In this document: positions 1-5,130 of the stretch, piece after piece
How the letters are laid out: every line of letters starts with the position of its first letter
Position numbering within the stretch: the stretch's first letter is position 1
Source: Candidatus Dojkabacteria bacterium UBA3081
GTDB lineage: Bacteria; Patescibacteriota; Dojkabacteria; SC72
DNA: 11,125 nucleotides
Direction of reading: 5' to 3'
Assembly: GCA_002366615.1 (NCBI GenBank)
Contig: DFBL01000022.1
Span: forward strand, 1 to 11,125
Made by a program: the position numbers and the translations under genes
Notes under the pieces: generated by a model
The model's database searches: none
The model's input: the letters and a program-made list of their open reading frames with translations, nothing else
What the model was told of the DNA's origin: nothing

Positions 1-375
1 CTCTAAGATATTTTCTATATGGAGAATTATGTCTCTTCGATTCATTGATGTTCCATTAGGTCTAATCCATTCATATTTACCTTTCTTCTTGCCATAGAAT
101 ACAATGATTCCATTCCCTCCAGTGCCCTTGTTTGGTTTAATAACGAAGCTTTTAGGTAATGAGTCCCAATCTAAGAATTCAAGCTGTTTTTTACTTCTAA
201 TCAATTTGTAAACTTCGGGGGTTTTGATTAACTCTTTTTTGAGAACTCGCTTTGTTTGAATCTTGTTATCAGCAATTGCTTTTGAGGATGGAGAATTATA
301 CGGTCTTACATACTCCTGATTTCTTCTGTTAAGACCGAGTATTTCTCTTTTAAGTTTTTGAACACTATTTATCAT
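1..375 (-). CDS. ATP-grasp ligase, alpha-L-glutamate ligase-like (RimK-related), C-terminus missing
   Basis: The frame is open from an ATG at 375 to the left edge, giving 125 residues and no stop. Residues 8-26 read LKREILGLNRRNQEYVRPY, which I recognise as the N-terminal signature of the 'alpha-L-glutamate ligase-like' family (RimK-related ATP-grasp; members typically begin with ILG-NRRN followed by a Y...YN motif). Residues 77-92 hold the ATP-grasp glycine-rich loop, FVIKPNKGTGGNGIIV, with K80 as the expected nucleotide-binding lysine. ATP-grasp ligases of this group form amide bonds between a carboxylate and an amine; the substrate is unknown. The start codon overlaps the 3' end of the 7TM gene by 11 nt, so the two are translationally coupled and probably work together. 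The catalytic C-terminal half lies outside the window. Confidence is high for the family and low for the reaction. Confidence 0.86.
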   Translation of the reverse strand, partial: MINSVQKLKREILGLNRRNQEYVRPYNSPSSKAIADNKIQTKRVLKKELIKTPEVYKLIRSKKQLEFLDWDSLPKSFVIKPNKGTGGNGIIVFYGKKKGKYEWIRPNGTSMNRRDIILHIENILE

Positions 376-1027
376 CTTCTTTTGCTGTAAATCTAAATCT
401 GAAGTAGTCTTTAATTCTTAGTCCTTTATACATACCAAGAAGTATATTTGCTATTGCTAATATGGGTATTATCCAAAGGTTATTTAAAACAAAATCAGAA
501 AAGATTTCTCTAGTTATTACAAACCAGCCCATAATGGCAACAAATATAGTTCCTAGGAGTGTGGTAAGGGATGTTTTGAGAGATTTTTTAATATATTGCT
601 TTATAAAAAAATCTGATAGTGCTGCTATAGAAATGAATGCTAATGGGGGTATATTTGACATATTTTCTAATCCAAGCTTAAAGGTATCAATAAATATGAA
701 AAAGAATATTAAAACAATTGCTAAGATTGTATAGTTTGTAGCTATACGAGTAATGTAGTGCATTCTTATTTTTCTTAGTATTGAGTAAGAGAGTAGGGAG
801 CTAAGAATTACTACTATTGTTACAGCTAGTCCATATCTTAGTCCAGTATATGAATATGCTATTGCTAGTATGATTGGTGAGTATATTCCATATGTTTTAC
901 TCCCAATTATATATCTAGTTATACTTACAATCGTAGAAACAATGCACATGGCAATTAGAATTTCTAAAACGGTTTGGGATACCCCATGCGCAATTATCCA
1001 TTGGGTTAACTTTGTTGTTTCAAACAT
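365..1027 (-). CDS. Seven-helix membrane protein of the 7TM-transglutaminase-associated type
   Basis: This 220-residue protein is almost wholly hydrophobic. I count seven likely helices near residues 20-41, 46-62, 65-84, 98-113, 126-142, 150-170 and 180-197, followed by a charged C-terminal tail (FRFRFTAKEDDK). The YGIYSPIILAIAYSYTGL stretch in helix 2 resembles the 7TM domain that in proteobacteria is fused behind an inactive transglutaminase-like domain and is encoded next to an alpha-L-glutamate-ligase-like ATP-grasp protein. That same ligase family follows here with an 11-nt overlap. The transglutaminase-like periplasmic domain is absent: the protein begins only about 19 residues before helix 1 and no such gene lies upstream. 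It has its own promoter after the rplL terminator. It probably presents or scaffolds an envelope substrate for the ligase (inference). No SD is visible. Confidence 0.75.
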   Translation of the reverse strand: MFETTKLTQWIIAHGVSQTVLEILIAMCIVSTIVSITRYIIGSKTYGIYSPIILAIAYSYTGLRYGLAVTIVVILSSLLSYSILRKIRMHYITRIATNYTILAIVLIFFFIFIDTFKLGLENMSNIPPLAFISIAALSDFFIKQYIKKSLKTSLTTLLGTIFVAIMGWFVITREIFSDFVLNNLWIIPILAIANILLGMYKGLRIKDYFRFRFTAKEDDK

Positions 1028-1063
1028 ATGTGAAGAATCAAAACTTAGTATATTTACACTCTA

Positions 1064-1093
1064 ATTATACTTTGTTTATTGATATTTTGTCGA
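1064..1093 (-). promoter_or_regulatory. Promoter of the 7TM/ATP-grasp unit
   Basis: On the minus strand TCGACA (1088-1093) is followed after 18 bp by an exact TATAAT (1064-1069). The expected start near 1057 leaves a leader of about 30 nt before the ATG at 1027. It lies directly downstream of the rplL terminator, so the pair is a separate transcription unit from the ribosomal genes. Confidence 0.6.
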
Positions 1094-1098
1094 TAGAA

Positions 1099-1126
1099 AC
1101 AAAAAGAGCCCAAAAGGGCTCTCTTT
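1099..1126 (-). terminator. Intrinsic terminator after rplL
   Basis: On the minus strand AGAGCCC (1116-1122) pairs perfectly with GGGCTCT (1105-1111) around a TTTT loop and is followed by TTTT-G-TTT. It lies 27 bp after the rplL stop. The plus strand also has a short T run after the stem (CTCTTTTG), so it may work weakly in both directions. It marks the end of the ribosomal unit where rpoB would normally follow. Confidence 0.88.
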
Positions 1127-1148
1127 TGTATAGTAGGTGTTTAAACTT

Positions 1149-1556
1149 TTATGCTAATTCAACAGAAGCACCAGCCTCTTCGAATTTACCTTTCATTTCC
1201 TCGGCTTCCTCTTTCTTGACGCCTTCTTTTACTGTCTGAGGAGCTGATTCTACTAAATCTTTAGCTTCTTTAAGACCTAACTCTGTAATCTCTCTTACTA
1301 CTTTGATTACACCAATCTTGTTGGAGCCAGCATCTTTAAGAACGATATCAAAGACACTCTTCTCCTCTTTCTCTTCTTCTGCTGCTGCAGGTGCTGCTGC
1401 CATTGCTACTGGAGCTGCTGCACTTACTCCGAACTTGTCTTCCATTACTTTAACTAGGTCAGCTAGTTCTAAAACGGTCATTTTTTCAACCATTTCAACA
1501 ACTTTCTTTCCATCTGCTGATAGCTTAGGAAGTTCTTTTTTACTTTCTTCTGCCAT
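1149..1556 (-). CDS. rplL: Large ribosomal subunit protein bL12 (L7/L12)
   Basis: The 135-residue product has the three parts expected of L7/L12. Residues 1-45 form the dimerisation domain (VVEMVEKMTVLELADLVKVMEDKFGV). Residues 46-66 are an Ala/Glu-rich hinge. Residues 67-135 form the C-terminal factor-binding domain, with FDIVLKDAGSNKIGVIKVVRE and GLKEAKDLVE. Dimers bind the C-terminal helix of L10 to form the stalk that recruits translational GTPases. It follows rplJ by 33 nt and shares its transcript. The upstream gap is AT-rich with no SD, so initiation is either coupled to rplJ or SD-independent. The length is slightly above the 120-130 usual in bacteria, due to the N-terminal MAEESKKELPK stretch. 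Confidence 0.98.
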   Translation of the reverse strand: MAEESKKELPKLSADGKKVVEMVEKMTVLELADLVKVMEDKFGVSAAAPVAMAAAPAAAEEEKEEKSVFDIVLKDAGSNKIGVIKVVREITELGLKEAKDLVESAPQTVKEGVKKEEAEEMKGKFEEAGASVELA

Positions 1557-1589
1557 TGTGTGTAGATAAATAATTTAAATTAATATATA

Positions 1590-2111
1590 TTAAGATTTCT
1601 TTTCAGAAATACCCTTTAATACCATAGTAAAGCCTCTTACATTTCCAGTAAGTGCGTTCATAAAGCCAGTGAGAGGTGTGTTCATAGTTCCAACCAACTG
1701 AGAGAGTAGTTCTTCTCTTGAAGGGATATCTGCTAGTTGCATTACTCTTTCTGCTGTTAAGAATTCTCCTTCAAATACTCCACCTTTTGCTTGAAGTAAT
1801 TCTGTTTCTTTTTGTACTTTTTTAACTAATTTGGCTGGTTGAGTAGGGTCTTGCTTAAATGTAATTATAGCTGTAGGACCATCAAAATCTTGTATTTCTA
1901 ATGGTTCCTTACTATCTTGTAGTGCTACTTTAAAGATACTGTTTTTTAAGACAGAGAAGTTAGCTCCTGCATCTTTTAATTCTATTTTTAAATCTGTTAC
2001 TGTAGCTGTATCTATTTTATCTGAGTTAACCAAAAGGTATCCAGATCTTGTTTCAATCAGCTCTTTATACTTCTTAAGTAACTCTTCCTTTTGAGAGCGA
2101 GTCTTAGACAT
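1590..2111 (-). CDS. rplJ: Large ribosomal subunit protein uL10
   Basis: The 173-residue protein aligns by eye with bacterial L10. An N-terminal rRNA-binding domain starts MSKTRSQKEELLKKYKELIE, and the core contains LKIELKDAGANFSVLKNSIF and GPTAIITFKQDPTQPAKLVKK. The C-terminal helix that anchors L12 dimers covers about residues 125-173, including the MNTPLTGFMNALTGNVRGF stretch. It is the first gene after a consensus promoter at 2201-2229 and is followed by rplL, its stoichiometric partner. No SD precedes the ATG; the 30 nt before it are almost entirely A and T. A separate inverted repeat lies further upstream at 2240-2308. Whether L10 controls its own synthesis here cannot be read from the sequence. 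Confidence 0.97.
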   Translation of the reverse strand: MSKTRSQKEELLKKYKELIETRSGYLLVNSDKIDTATVTDLKIELKDAGANFSVLKNSIFKVALQDSKEPLEIQDFDGPTAIITFKQDPTQPAKLVKKVQKETELLQAKGGVFEGEFLTAERVMQLADIPSREELLSQLVGTMNTPLTGFMNALTGNVRGFTMVLKGISEKKS

Positions 2112-2200
2112 ATTAATATTTGTTTAATTAATTTTGAATTACTATTTACCTCGCATGGATTTATTTTTATACCATGTTTCTTAGGATAAATACGATATGG

Positions 2201-2229
2201 ATTATATATGTATTCATATATATGGTCAA
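2201..2229 (-). promoter_or_regulatory. Promoter of rplJ-rplL
   Basis: On the minus strand TTGACC (2224-2229) and an exact TATAAT (2201-2206) are separated by exactly 17 bp. The expected start is near 2194, giving a leader of about 80 nt before rplJ. That leader contains a small hairpin, CATGG/CCATG. The promoter lies downstream of the inverted repeat at 2240-2308, so transcripts from here would not carry that structure. Confidence 0.72.
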
Positions 2230-2239
2230 GGGTGTTACA

Positions 2240-2308
2240 GAAGGAAACTAGGCTCACAAAAAAATATGTTAATATGTGTAGCGATAAATCGCTATGCTAG
2301 TTTCCTTC
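2240..2308. repeat. Inverted repeat with potential three-way junction between orf76 and rplJ
   Basis: GAAGGAAACTAG (2240-2251) is the perfect reverse complement of CTAGTTTCCTTC (2297-2308), a 12-bp stem around 45 nt. Inside it TAGCGAT (2279-2285) pairs with ATCGCTA (2288-2294), and CACA (2255-2258) can pair with TGTG (2275-2278). No clean U-tract follows on either strand, so it is not a standard terminator. In minus-strand RNA it would sit in the 3' untranslated region of the 76-residue gene, or in a long leader for rplJ if transcription reads through. Its place before rplJ recalls L10 leader RNAs, but I cannot match the L10-binding consensus. Confidence 0.6.
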
Positions 2309-2328
2309 CTTTGTTGTACACTTACTAT

Positions 2329-2559
2329 TTAAAAGAATTTGCTGAAATCTTCAGTAGGTTGAGGTTTTTTTGTTTTCTGCTTGGGTACTACAACTCTTAT
2401 GACAACGGGATTTCCCTTGTCAAAATTCCGAACATGAAAAATATGTCCACACTTTGTATGGATTCTTGTGTTCGGATCCCTCTCCTGTATTTCAGATATA
2501 CGGAAAGTTCGACCATTGTACTTGAGAGTGTCACCCTTGAGAATTAATTTCTTTGCCAC
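2329..2559 (-). CDS. Unrecognised 76-residue basic protein encoded within the ribosomal cluster
   Basis: I do not recognise this family. The start is GTG at 2559, chosen because AAAAGGAG (2567-2574) lies 7 nt upstream: the only strong Shine-Dalgarno sequence in the window. The product is basic and looks beta-rich: a short N-terminal strand-turn-strand region (KGDTLKYNGRTFRISEIQE, about residues 8-26), then a CGH/FHVRNF segment (about residues 37-45), then a PVVIRVVVPKQ strand and a Lys/Pro-rich tail ending FSKFF. There is one cysteine, so no four-ligand zinc site within a monomer. It sits between rplA and rplJ, where bacteria normally encode nothing, and has its own promoter (2609-2637) right after the rplA terminator. 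A small ribosome- or RNA-associated factor is plausible from context and charge only. Confidence 0.85.
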   Translation of the reverse strand: MAKKLILKGDTLKYNGRTFRISEIQERDPNTRIHTKCGHIFHVRNFDKGNPVVIRVVVPKQKTKKPQPTEDFSKFF

Positions 2560-2566
2560 AGTAAGG

Positions 2567-2637
2567 CTCCTTTTAAAGAACTAGTTGAGTTAGTTAACAA
2601 CAGGCCATATTATAACCCCATAGTTAGCAAATATCAA
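2567..2637 (-). promoter_or_regulatory. Promoter and Shine-Dalgarno of the 76-residue gene
   Basis: TTGATA (2632-2637) and an exact TATAAT (2609-2614) lie 17 bp apart on the minus strand, immediately after the rplA terminator. The expected start is near 2602, giving a leader of about 43 nt that contains AAAAGGAG (2567-2574), seven nucleotides before the GTG start. Both signals are stronger than those of the neighbouring ribosomal genes. Confidence 0.75.
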
Positions 2638-2646
2638 TAACTATAA

Positions 2647-2672
2647 TAAAAAGACCTCCATAAAGGAGGTCT
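2647..2672 (-). terminator. Intrinsic terminator after rplA
   Basis: On the minus strand AGACCTCC (2665-2672) pairs perfectly with GGAGGTCT (2652-2659) around a 5-nt loop and runs into TTTTATT. It is 22 bp past the rplA stop and closes the rpmG-tRNA-Trp-secE-nusG-rplK-rplA transcript, so rplJ-rplL needs a new promoter. Confidence 0.93.
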
Positions 2673-2694
2673 ATATAACCAATAAAAATCTTAC

Positions 2695-3384
2695 CTATTC
2701 AGGTTTCATGTAATCTACTTTAAAACTAGGTCCCATAGTAGGGGCGATATGCATTCTTTTTACTGATTGAGAATACTGTTTACCTACAACCTCTTCTACA
2801 GCAGAAACAGCAACGTGAACATTCTCAATTAGCTTCTCATCTTCCATATCTAACTTTCCTGCTTTAACATGTATAACTCCAGAACTATCACAAGCAAATG
2901 CCTGCTTTCCTTTCTTAAACTCTTTTACAGCAGATGCTACATCATCCGTAACAGTATCATTTTTAGGATTAGGCATTAAACCCTTAGGACCTAACTCTTT
3001 ACCCAAGATAGCTATCTTAGACATTACAGAAGGGCTAGCTATTGCAATATCAAATGAGATATCTCCCTTTTGGACACTCTTAATCAAATCATCTAATCCA
3101 ACATAATCAGCACCAGCATCCTTAGCCTCTTTCTCTTTATCTGGTGTAGTAAATACAACAATAGTGGTATCTTTAGTATCTATGGAGTGGGGGAGAGACA
3201 ATGCTCCTTTTATTGATTTAGGATCTTTTTCTTTAGGTATTACTATATCGAAATGTAATTCTAAACTACCTACAAAAGAGCTATACGATCTCTTCTTAGC
3301 TTCTTGTATAGCCTCTTCTATAGTATATACCTTTGTTCTGTCTAAACCCTCTATTGCTTTTTTATATTTTTTTCCTCTTTTCAT
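2695..3384 (-). CDS. rplA: Large ribosomal subunit protein uL1
   Basis: The 229-residue protein matches bacterial L1 in length (E. coli 234) and motifs. It begins MKRGKKYKKAIEGLDRTKVYTIEEAI, then has LHFDIVIPKEKDPKSIKGAL, the central ILGKELGPKGLMPNPK motif with a following TVTDDV, and a C-terminal domain-I segment ending GPSFKVDYM. L1 binds 23S rRNA to form the mobile L1 stalk that helps release E-site tRNA; in many bacteria it also represses its own rplKA mRNA. It follows rplK by 18 nt and ends the operon at the terminator at 2647-2672. Presence of L1 is informative because some candidate-phylum lineages lack it. No SD is present before the ATG. Confidence 0.98.
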   Translation of the reverse strand: MKRGKKYKKAIEGLDRTKVYTIEEAIQEAKKRSYSSFVGSLELHFDIVIPKEKDPKSIKGALSLPHSIDTKDTTIVVFTTPDKEKEAKDAGADYVGLDDLIKSVQKGDISFDIAIASPSVMSKIAILGKELGPKGLMPNPKNDTVTDDVASAVKEFKKGKQAFACDSSGVIHVKAGKLDMEDEKLIENVHVAVSAVEEVVGKQYSQSVKRMHIAPTMGPSFKVDYMKPE

Positions 3385-3402
3385 TCTATTTATTATTAAA
3401 CA

Positions 3403-3828
3403 TTATATTTCAGTCTCTATACCCATCTGCTTTGCTGTCCCAGCAATAATCTTTGCTGCTTGTTCTGGATCAGATGTATTTAGGTCTGGCATCTTTATCT
3501 CAACTATTTTTTTTATTTGCTCATTACTAAGCTTTCCTACCTTATCTAAGTTAGGTCTTGCTGAACCTTTCTTAATTTTTAACTCTCGTCTAATTAATTC
3601 TGATGTAGGAGGAGTCTTGGTTATGAAATCAAAAGACCTGTCATCATATATTGTTATTATTACAGGTGTTAATATCCCGTTATCTTCTCTTGTTTTCTCA
3701 TTAAATTGAGCACAAAAATCTTGAGTAGATATACCGTAAGGTGCTAATGTAGGACCAATTGGAGGAGCAGGTGTTGCTCGTCCTGCCGGTATAGTGATTT
3801 TAATTACTGCTTTTACTGGTTTTGCCAT
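3403..3828 (-). CDS. rplK: Large ribosomal subunit protein uL11
   Basis: The 141-residue length is exactly that typical of L11. The N-terminal domain carries the proline-rich IPAGRATPAPPIGPTLAPYG segment (about residues 13-32) and QFNEKT. The C-terminal rRNA-binding domain includes TPPTSELIRRELKIKKGSA and ends with KIIAGTAKQMGIETEI. L11 with its rRNA segment forms the GTPase-associated centre next to the L12 stalk. It sits 18 nt after nusG and 18 nt before rplA, the common bacterial order. The 20 nt before the ATG are AT-rich without an SD. Confidence 0.98.
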   Translation of the reverse strand: MAKPVKAVIKITIPAGRATPAPPIGPTLAPYGISTQDFCAQFNEKTREDNGILTPVIITIYDDRSFDFITKTPPTSELIRRELKIKKGSARPNLDKVGKLSNEQIKKIVEIKMPDLNTSDPEQAAKIIAGTAKQMGIETEI

Positions 3829-3846
3829 GGTTATATATCAAATATT

Positions 3847-4431
3847 TTAAAGTTTACTTACCTGAGAAAAATGTAATTCTACAGGAGCTTCTCTTCCAAG
3901 GAAAGAAATGAGGACTTTGATCTTTCCTTTGGAGTTATCAATTTCTTGTACACTACCAATGAAATCTGCGAAAGCACCATCTGTAATCTTTACAGCCTCT
4001 CCAATACTAAAGGAACTTTGGTATGAAGGCTGTTCTACTTCCATAAATTTCATTATTGCTGTAACTTCACTTTCAGGTAATGGCCTTGGATATTTATCTG
4101 TCTTAACAAAACCTCTTACACCCTCTGTATTCTTAACTAAATCCCATGTATGAGCATCTAATTCCATCTTTATGAGCACATATCCTGGGAACAATTTGTC
4201 AGCCATAATGTCCTGTTTACCTTTTTTAATAACAATCTTTTTCTGGGTAGGAATAAATATCTCAAGGATCTTGTCTTCTAAGCCTGTAGCTTCAACCCTT
4301 TGCCTTAGTTCCCTTTTAATACTGTTTTCATAGCCAGTTCTAATATTAAGAACATACCATTTAGCATTGGGATTTTTAATTTTCTTAGGTTTTTTCTCTT
4401 TAATTTTCTTTTTAGTTTCTTTTTTTGCCAT
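3847..4431 (-). CDS. nusG: Transcription termination/antitermination factor NusG
   Basis: The 194-residue product has an NGN domain from about residue 24 (KWYVLNIRTGYENSIKRELRQR, then LFPGYVLIKMELD and VRGFVK) and a C-terminal KOW domain from about residue 141 (SIGEAVKITDGAFADFIGSVQEID, ending with LHFSQVSKL). NusG binds RNA polymerase to modulate pausing and links to Rho or to ribosomal protein S10. A lysine-rich, presumably disordered extension of about 23 residues precedes the NGN domain. The start is the first ATG, 18 nt past the secE stop, with no SD. Its place between secE and rplK is the canonical one. Confidence 0.98.
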   Translation of the reverse strand: MAKKETKKKIKEKKPKKIKNPNAKWYVLNIRTGYENSIKRELRQRVEATGLEDKILEIFIPTQKKIVIKKGKQDIMADKLFPGYVLIKMELDAHTWDLVKNTEGVRGFVKTDKYPRPLPESEVTAIMKFMEVEQPSYQSSFSIGEAVKITDGAFADFIGSVQEIDNSKGKIKVLISFLGREAPVELHFSQVSKL

Positions 4432-4449
4432 CTTTGTTAATATTTAAAG

Positions 4450-4623
4450 TTAGAGCTTAAGAAATTCAGCTAATCCAAATTGGAAAACTATATCTGCTCC
4501 AAGTATTATAAGTGCGATTATAGCACAGAAAATAACAGTGTAGAGTGTTAATTTAAGAAGTTCTACTAATGTTAACTTCTTTGCTTTTTTAAATTCAGTT
4601 ATTATTTTTTTTATTATATCCAT
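4450..4623 (-). CDS. secE: Preprotein translocase subunit SecE
   Basis: With the ATG at 4623 the product has 57 residues. A short basic amphipathic N-terminus (MDIIKKIITEFKKAKKLTLVEL) is followed by a single membrane helix at about residues 24-45 (LYTVIFCAIIALIILGADIVFQ), the minimal single-helix SecE plan. SecE stabilises SecY in the translocon. A GTG at 4641 would add six residues but lies inside the tRNA-Trp gene, so I reject it. The ATG is only 9 nt after the tRNA-Trp 3' end and has no SD, so tRNA maturation would leave an almost leaderless secE message. nusG follows by 18 nt. Confidence 0.93.
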   Translation of the reverse strand: MDIIKKIITEFKKAKKLTLVELLKLTLYTVIFCAIIALIILGADIVFQFGLAEFLKL

Positions 4624-4632
4624 ATTTTTAAA

Positions 4633-4705
4633 CAGGCCCACTCCGATTCGAACGGAGGACTACGGTTTTGGAGACCGCTGTTTTACCAGTTGAAACTATG
4701 GGCCC
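4633..4705 (-). tRNA. tRNA-Trp (anticodon CCA)
   Basis: The full cloverleaf is present on the minus strand. The acceptor GGGCCCA pairs with TGGGCCT (first pair G-U), with discriminator G. The anticodon stem encloses the loop CTCCAAA with anticodon CCA, and the T arm is CTCCG-TTCGAAT-CGGAG. The 3' CCA is not encoded. It lies between rpmG and secE, a widely conserved bacterial position, and is presumably cut from the operon transcript. Confidence 0.96.
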
Positions 4706-4722
4706 CTAACTGTTAAACAGCA

Positions 4723-4887
4723 CTATTTTACTTTTGTCTCCTTATGTAAAGTATGCTTTTGACAAGTACTACAGTACTTTGTTTTTTCTAAATTTTCTTT
4801 AAAAGTTTTGCTTTTGTATGTAGTGTAATTTTTATTTCTACACACTTCACATTTTAAAGCAACTAGATCTCTTGTACTTTTAGACAT
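4723..4887 (-). CDS. rpmG: Large ribosomal subunit protein bL33 (zinc-binding form)
   Basis: This is a 54-residue frame from ATG at 4887 to TAG at 4723. It reads MSKSTRDLVALKCEVC at the start, then RNKNYTTYKSK and KYCSTCQKHTLHKETKVK. Cysteines C13, C16, C39 and C42 form two CxxC pairs, the zinc-binding version of L33, which contacts 23S rRNA near the E site. It is the first gene after the consensus promoter at 4937-4965 and precedes tRNA-Trp by 17 nt, as in many bacteria (rpmG-tRNA-Trp-secE-nusG). No SD is visible before the ATG. Confidence 0.96.
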   Translation of the reverse strand: MSKSTRDLVALKCEVCRNKNYTTYKSKTFKENLEKTKYCSTCQKHTLHKETKVK

Positions 4888-4936
4888 TTTTTCGGGACTT
4901 CAAATTAAGATTAAGATATCATGGGAAATACAAGGT

Positions 4937-4965
4937 ATTATATTCAAATATTAGGCATTGGTCAA
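4937..4965 (-). promoter_or_regulatory. Main promoter of the rpmG-tRNA-Trp-secE-nusG-rplK-rplA operon
   Basis: TTGACC (4960-4965) and an exact TATAAT (4937-4942) on the minus strand are separated by exactly 17 bp. The expected start is near 4930, leaving about 43 nt before rpmG. The same pair of hexamers and spacing recurs at the rplJ promoter (2201-2229). Confidence 0.78.
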
Positions 4966-5008
4966 ATATCTTTAAGACTTAATGTAAAGAGAAAACTTGC
5001 AATATGAG

Positions 5009-5085
5009 TGGAGCTGGATCTGAGAGTCGAACTCAGGACCTCATTCTTACCATGAATGCGCTCTAACCAACTGAGCTAATCCAGC
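5009..5085 (-). tRNA. tRNA-Thr (anticodon GGU)
   Basis: On the minus strand the acceptor GCTGGAT pairs with ATCCAGC, followed by discriminator T and an encoded CCA. The D arm is GCTC/GAGC, the anticodon stem CATTC/GAATG encloses ATGGTAA (anticodon GGT), and the T arm is CTGAG-TTCGACT-CTCAG. It is preceded by its own promoter and lies between the Na+/phosphate symporter gene and rpmG. Confidence 0.97.
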
Positions 5086-5096
5086 ATGTAGTTGAG

Positions 5097-5124
5097 ATTA
5101 TACTATATCAATGGGAAGTGTAAA
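5097..5124 (-). promoter_or_regulatory. Promoter of tRNA-Thr(GGU)
   Basis: On the minus strand TTTACA (5119-5124) is followed after 16 bp by an exact TATAAT (5097-5102). The expected start near 5090 is about 5 nt before the mature tRNA 5' end. It begins just 6 bp after the stop codon of the symporter gene. Confidence 0.7.
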
Positions 5125-5130
5125 GCTTAT

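Noticed and set aside
2057..2257. Minus-strand open frame of 66 residues overlapping the rplJ start and promoter
   Set aside because: It covers the promoter and AT-rich leader, overlaps rplJ in another frame, and resembles no protein.
3164..3709. Plus-strand open frame of 181 residues
   Set aside because: It lies antisense to rplA and rplK and its hydrophobic composition is a mirror of their codons.
4624..4641. Upstream GTG start for secE
   Set aside because: It would place the start codon inside the T arm/acceptor of tRNA-Trp; the ATG at 4623 gives a normal SecE.
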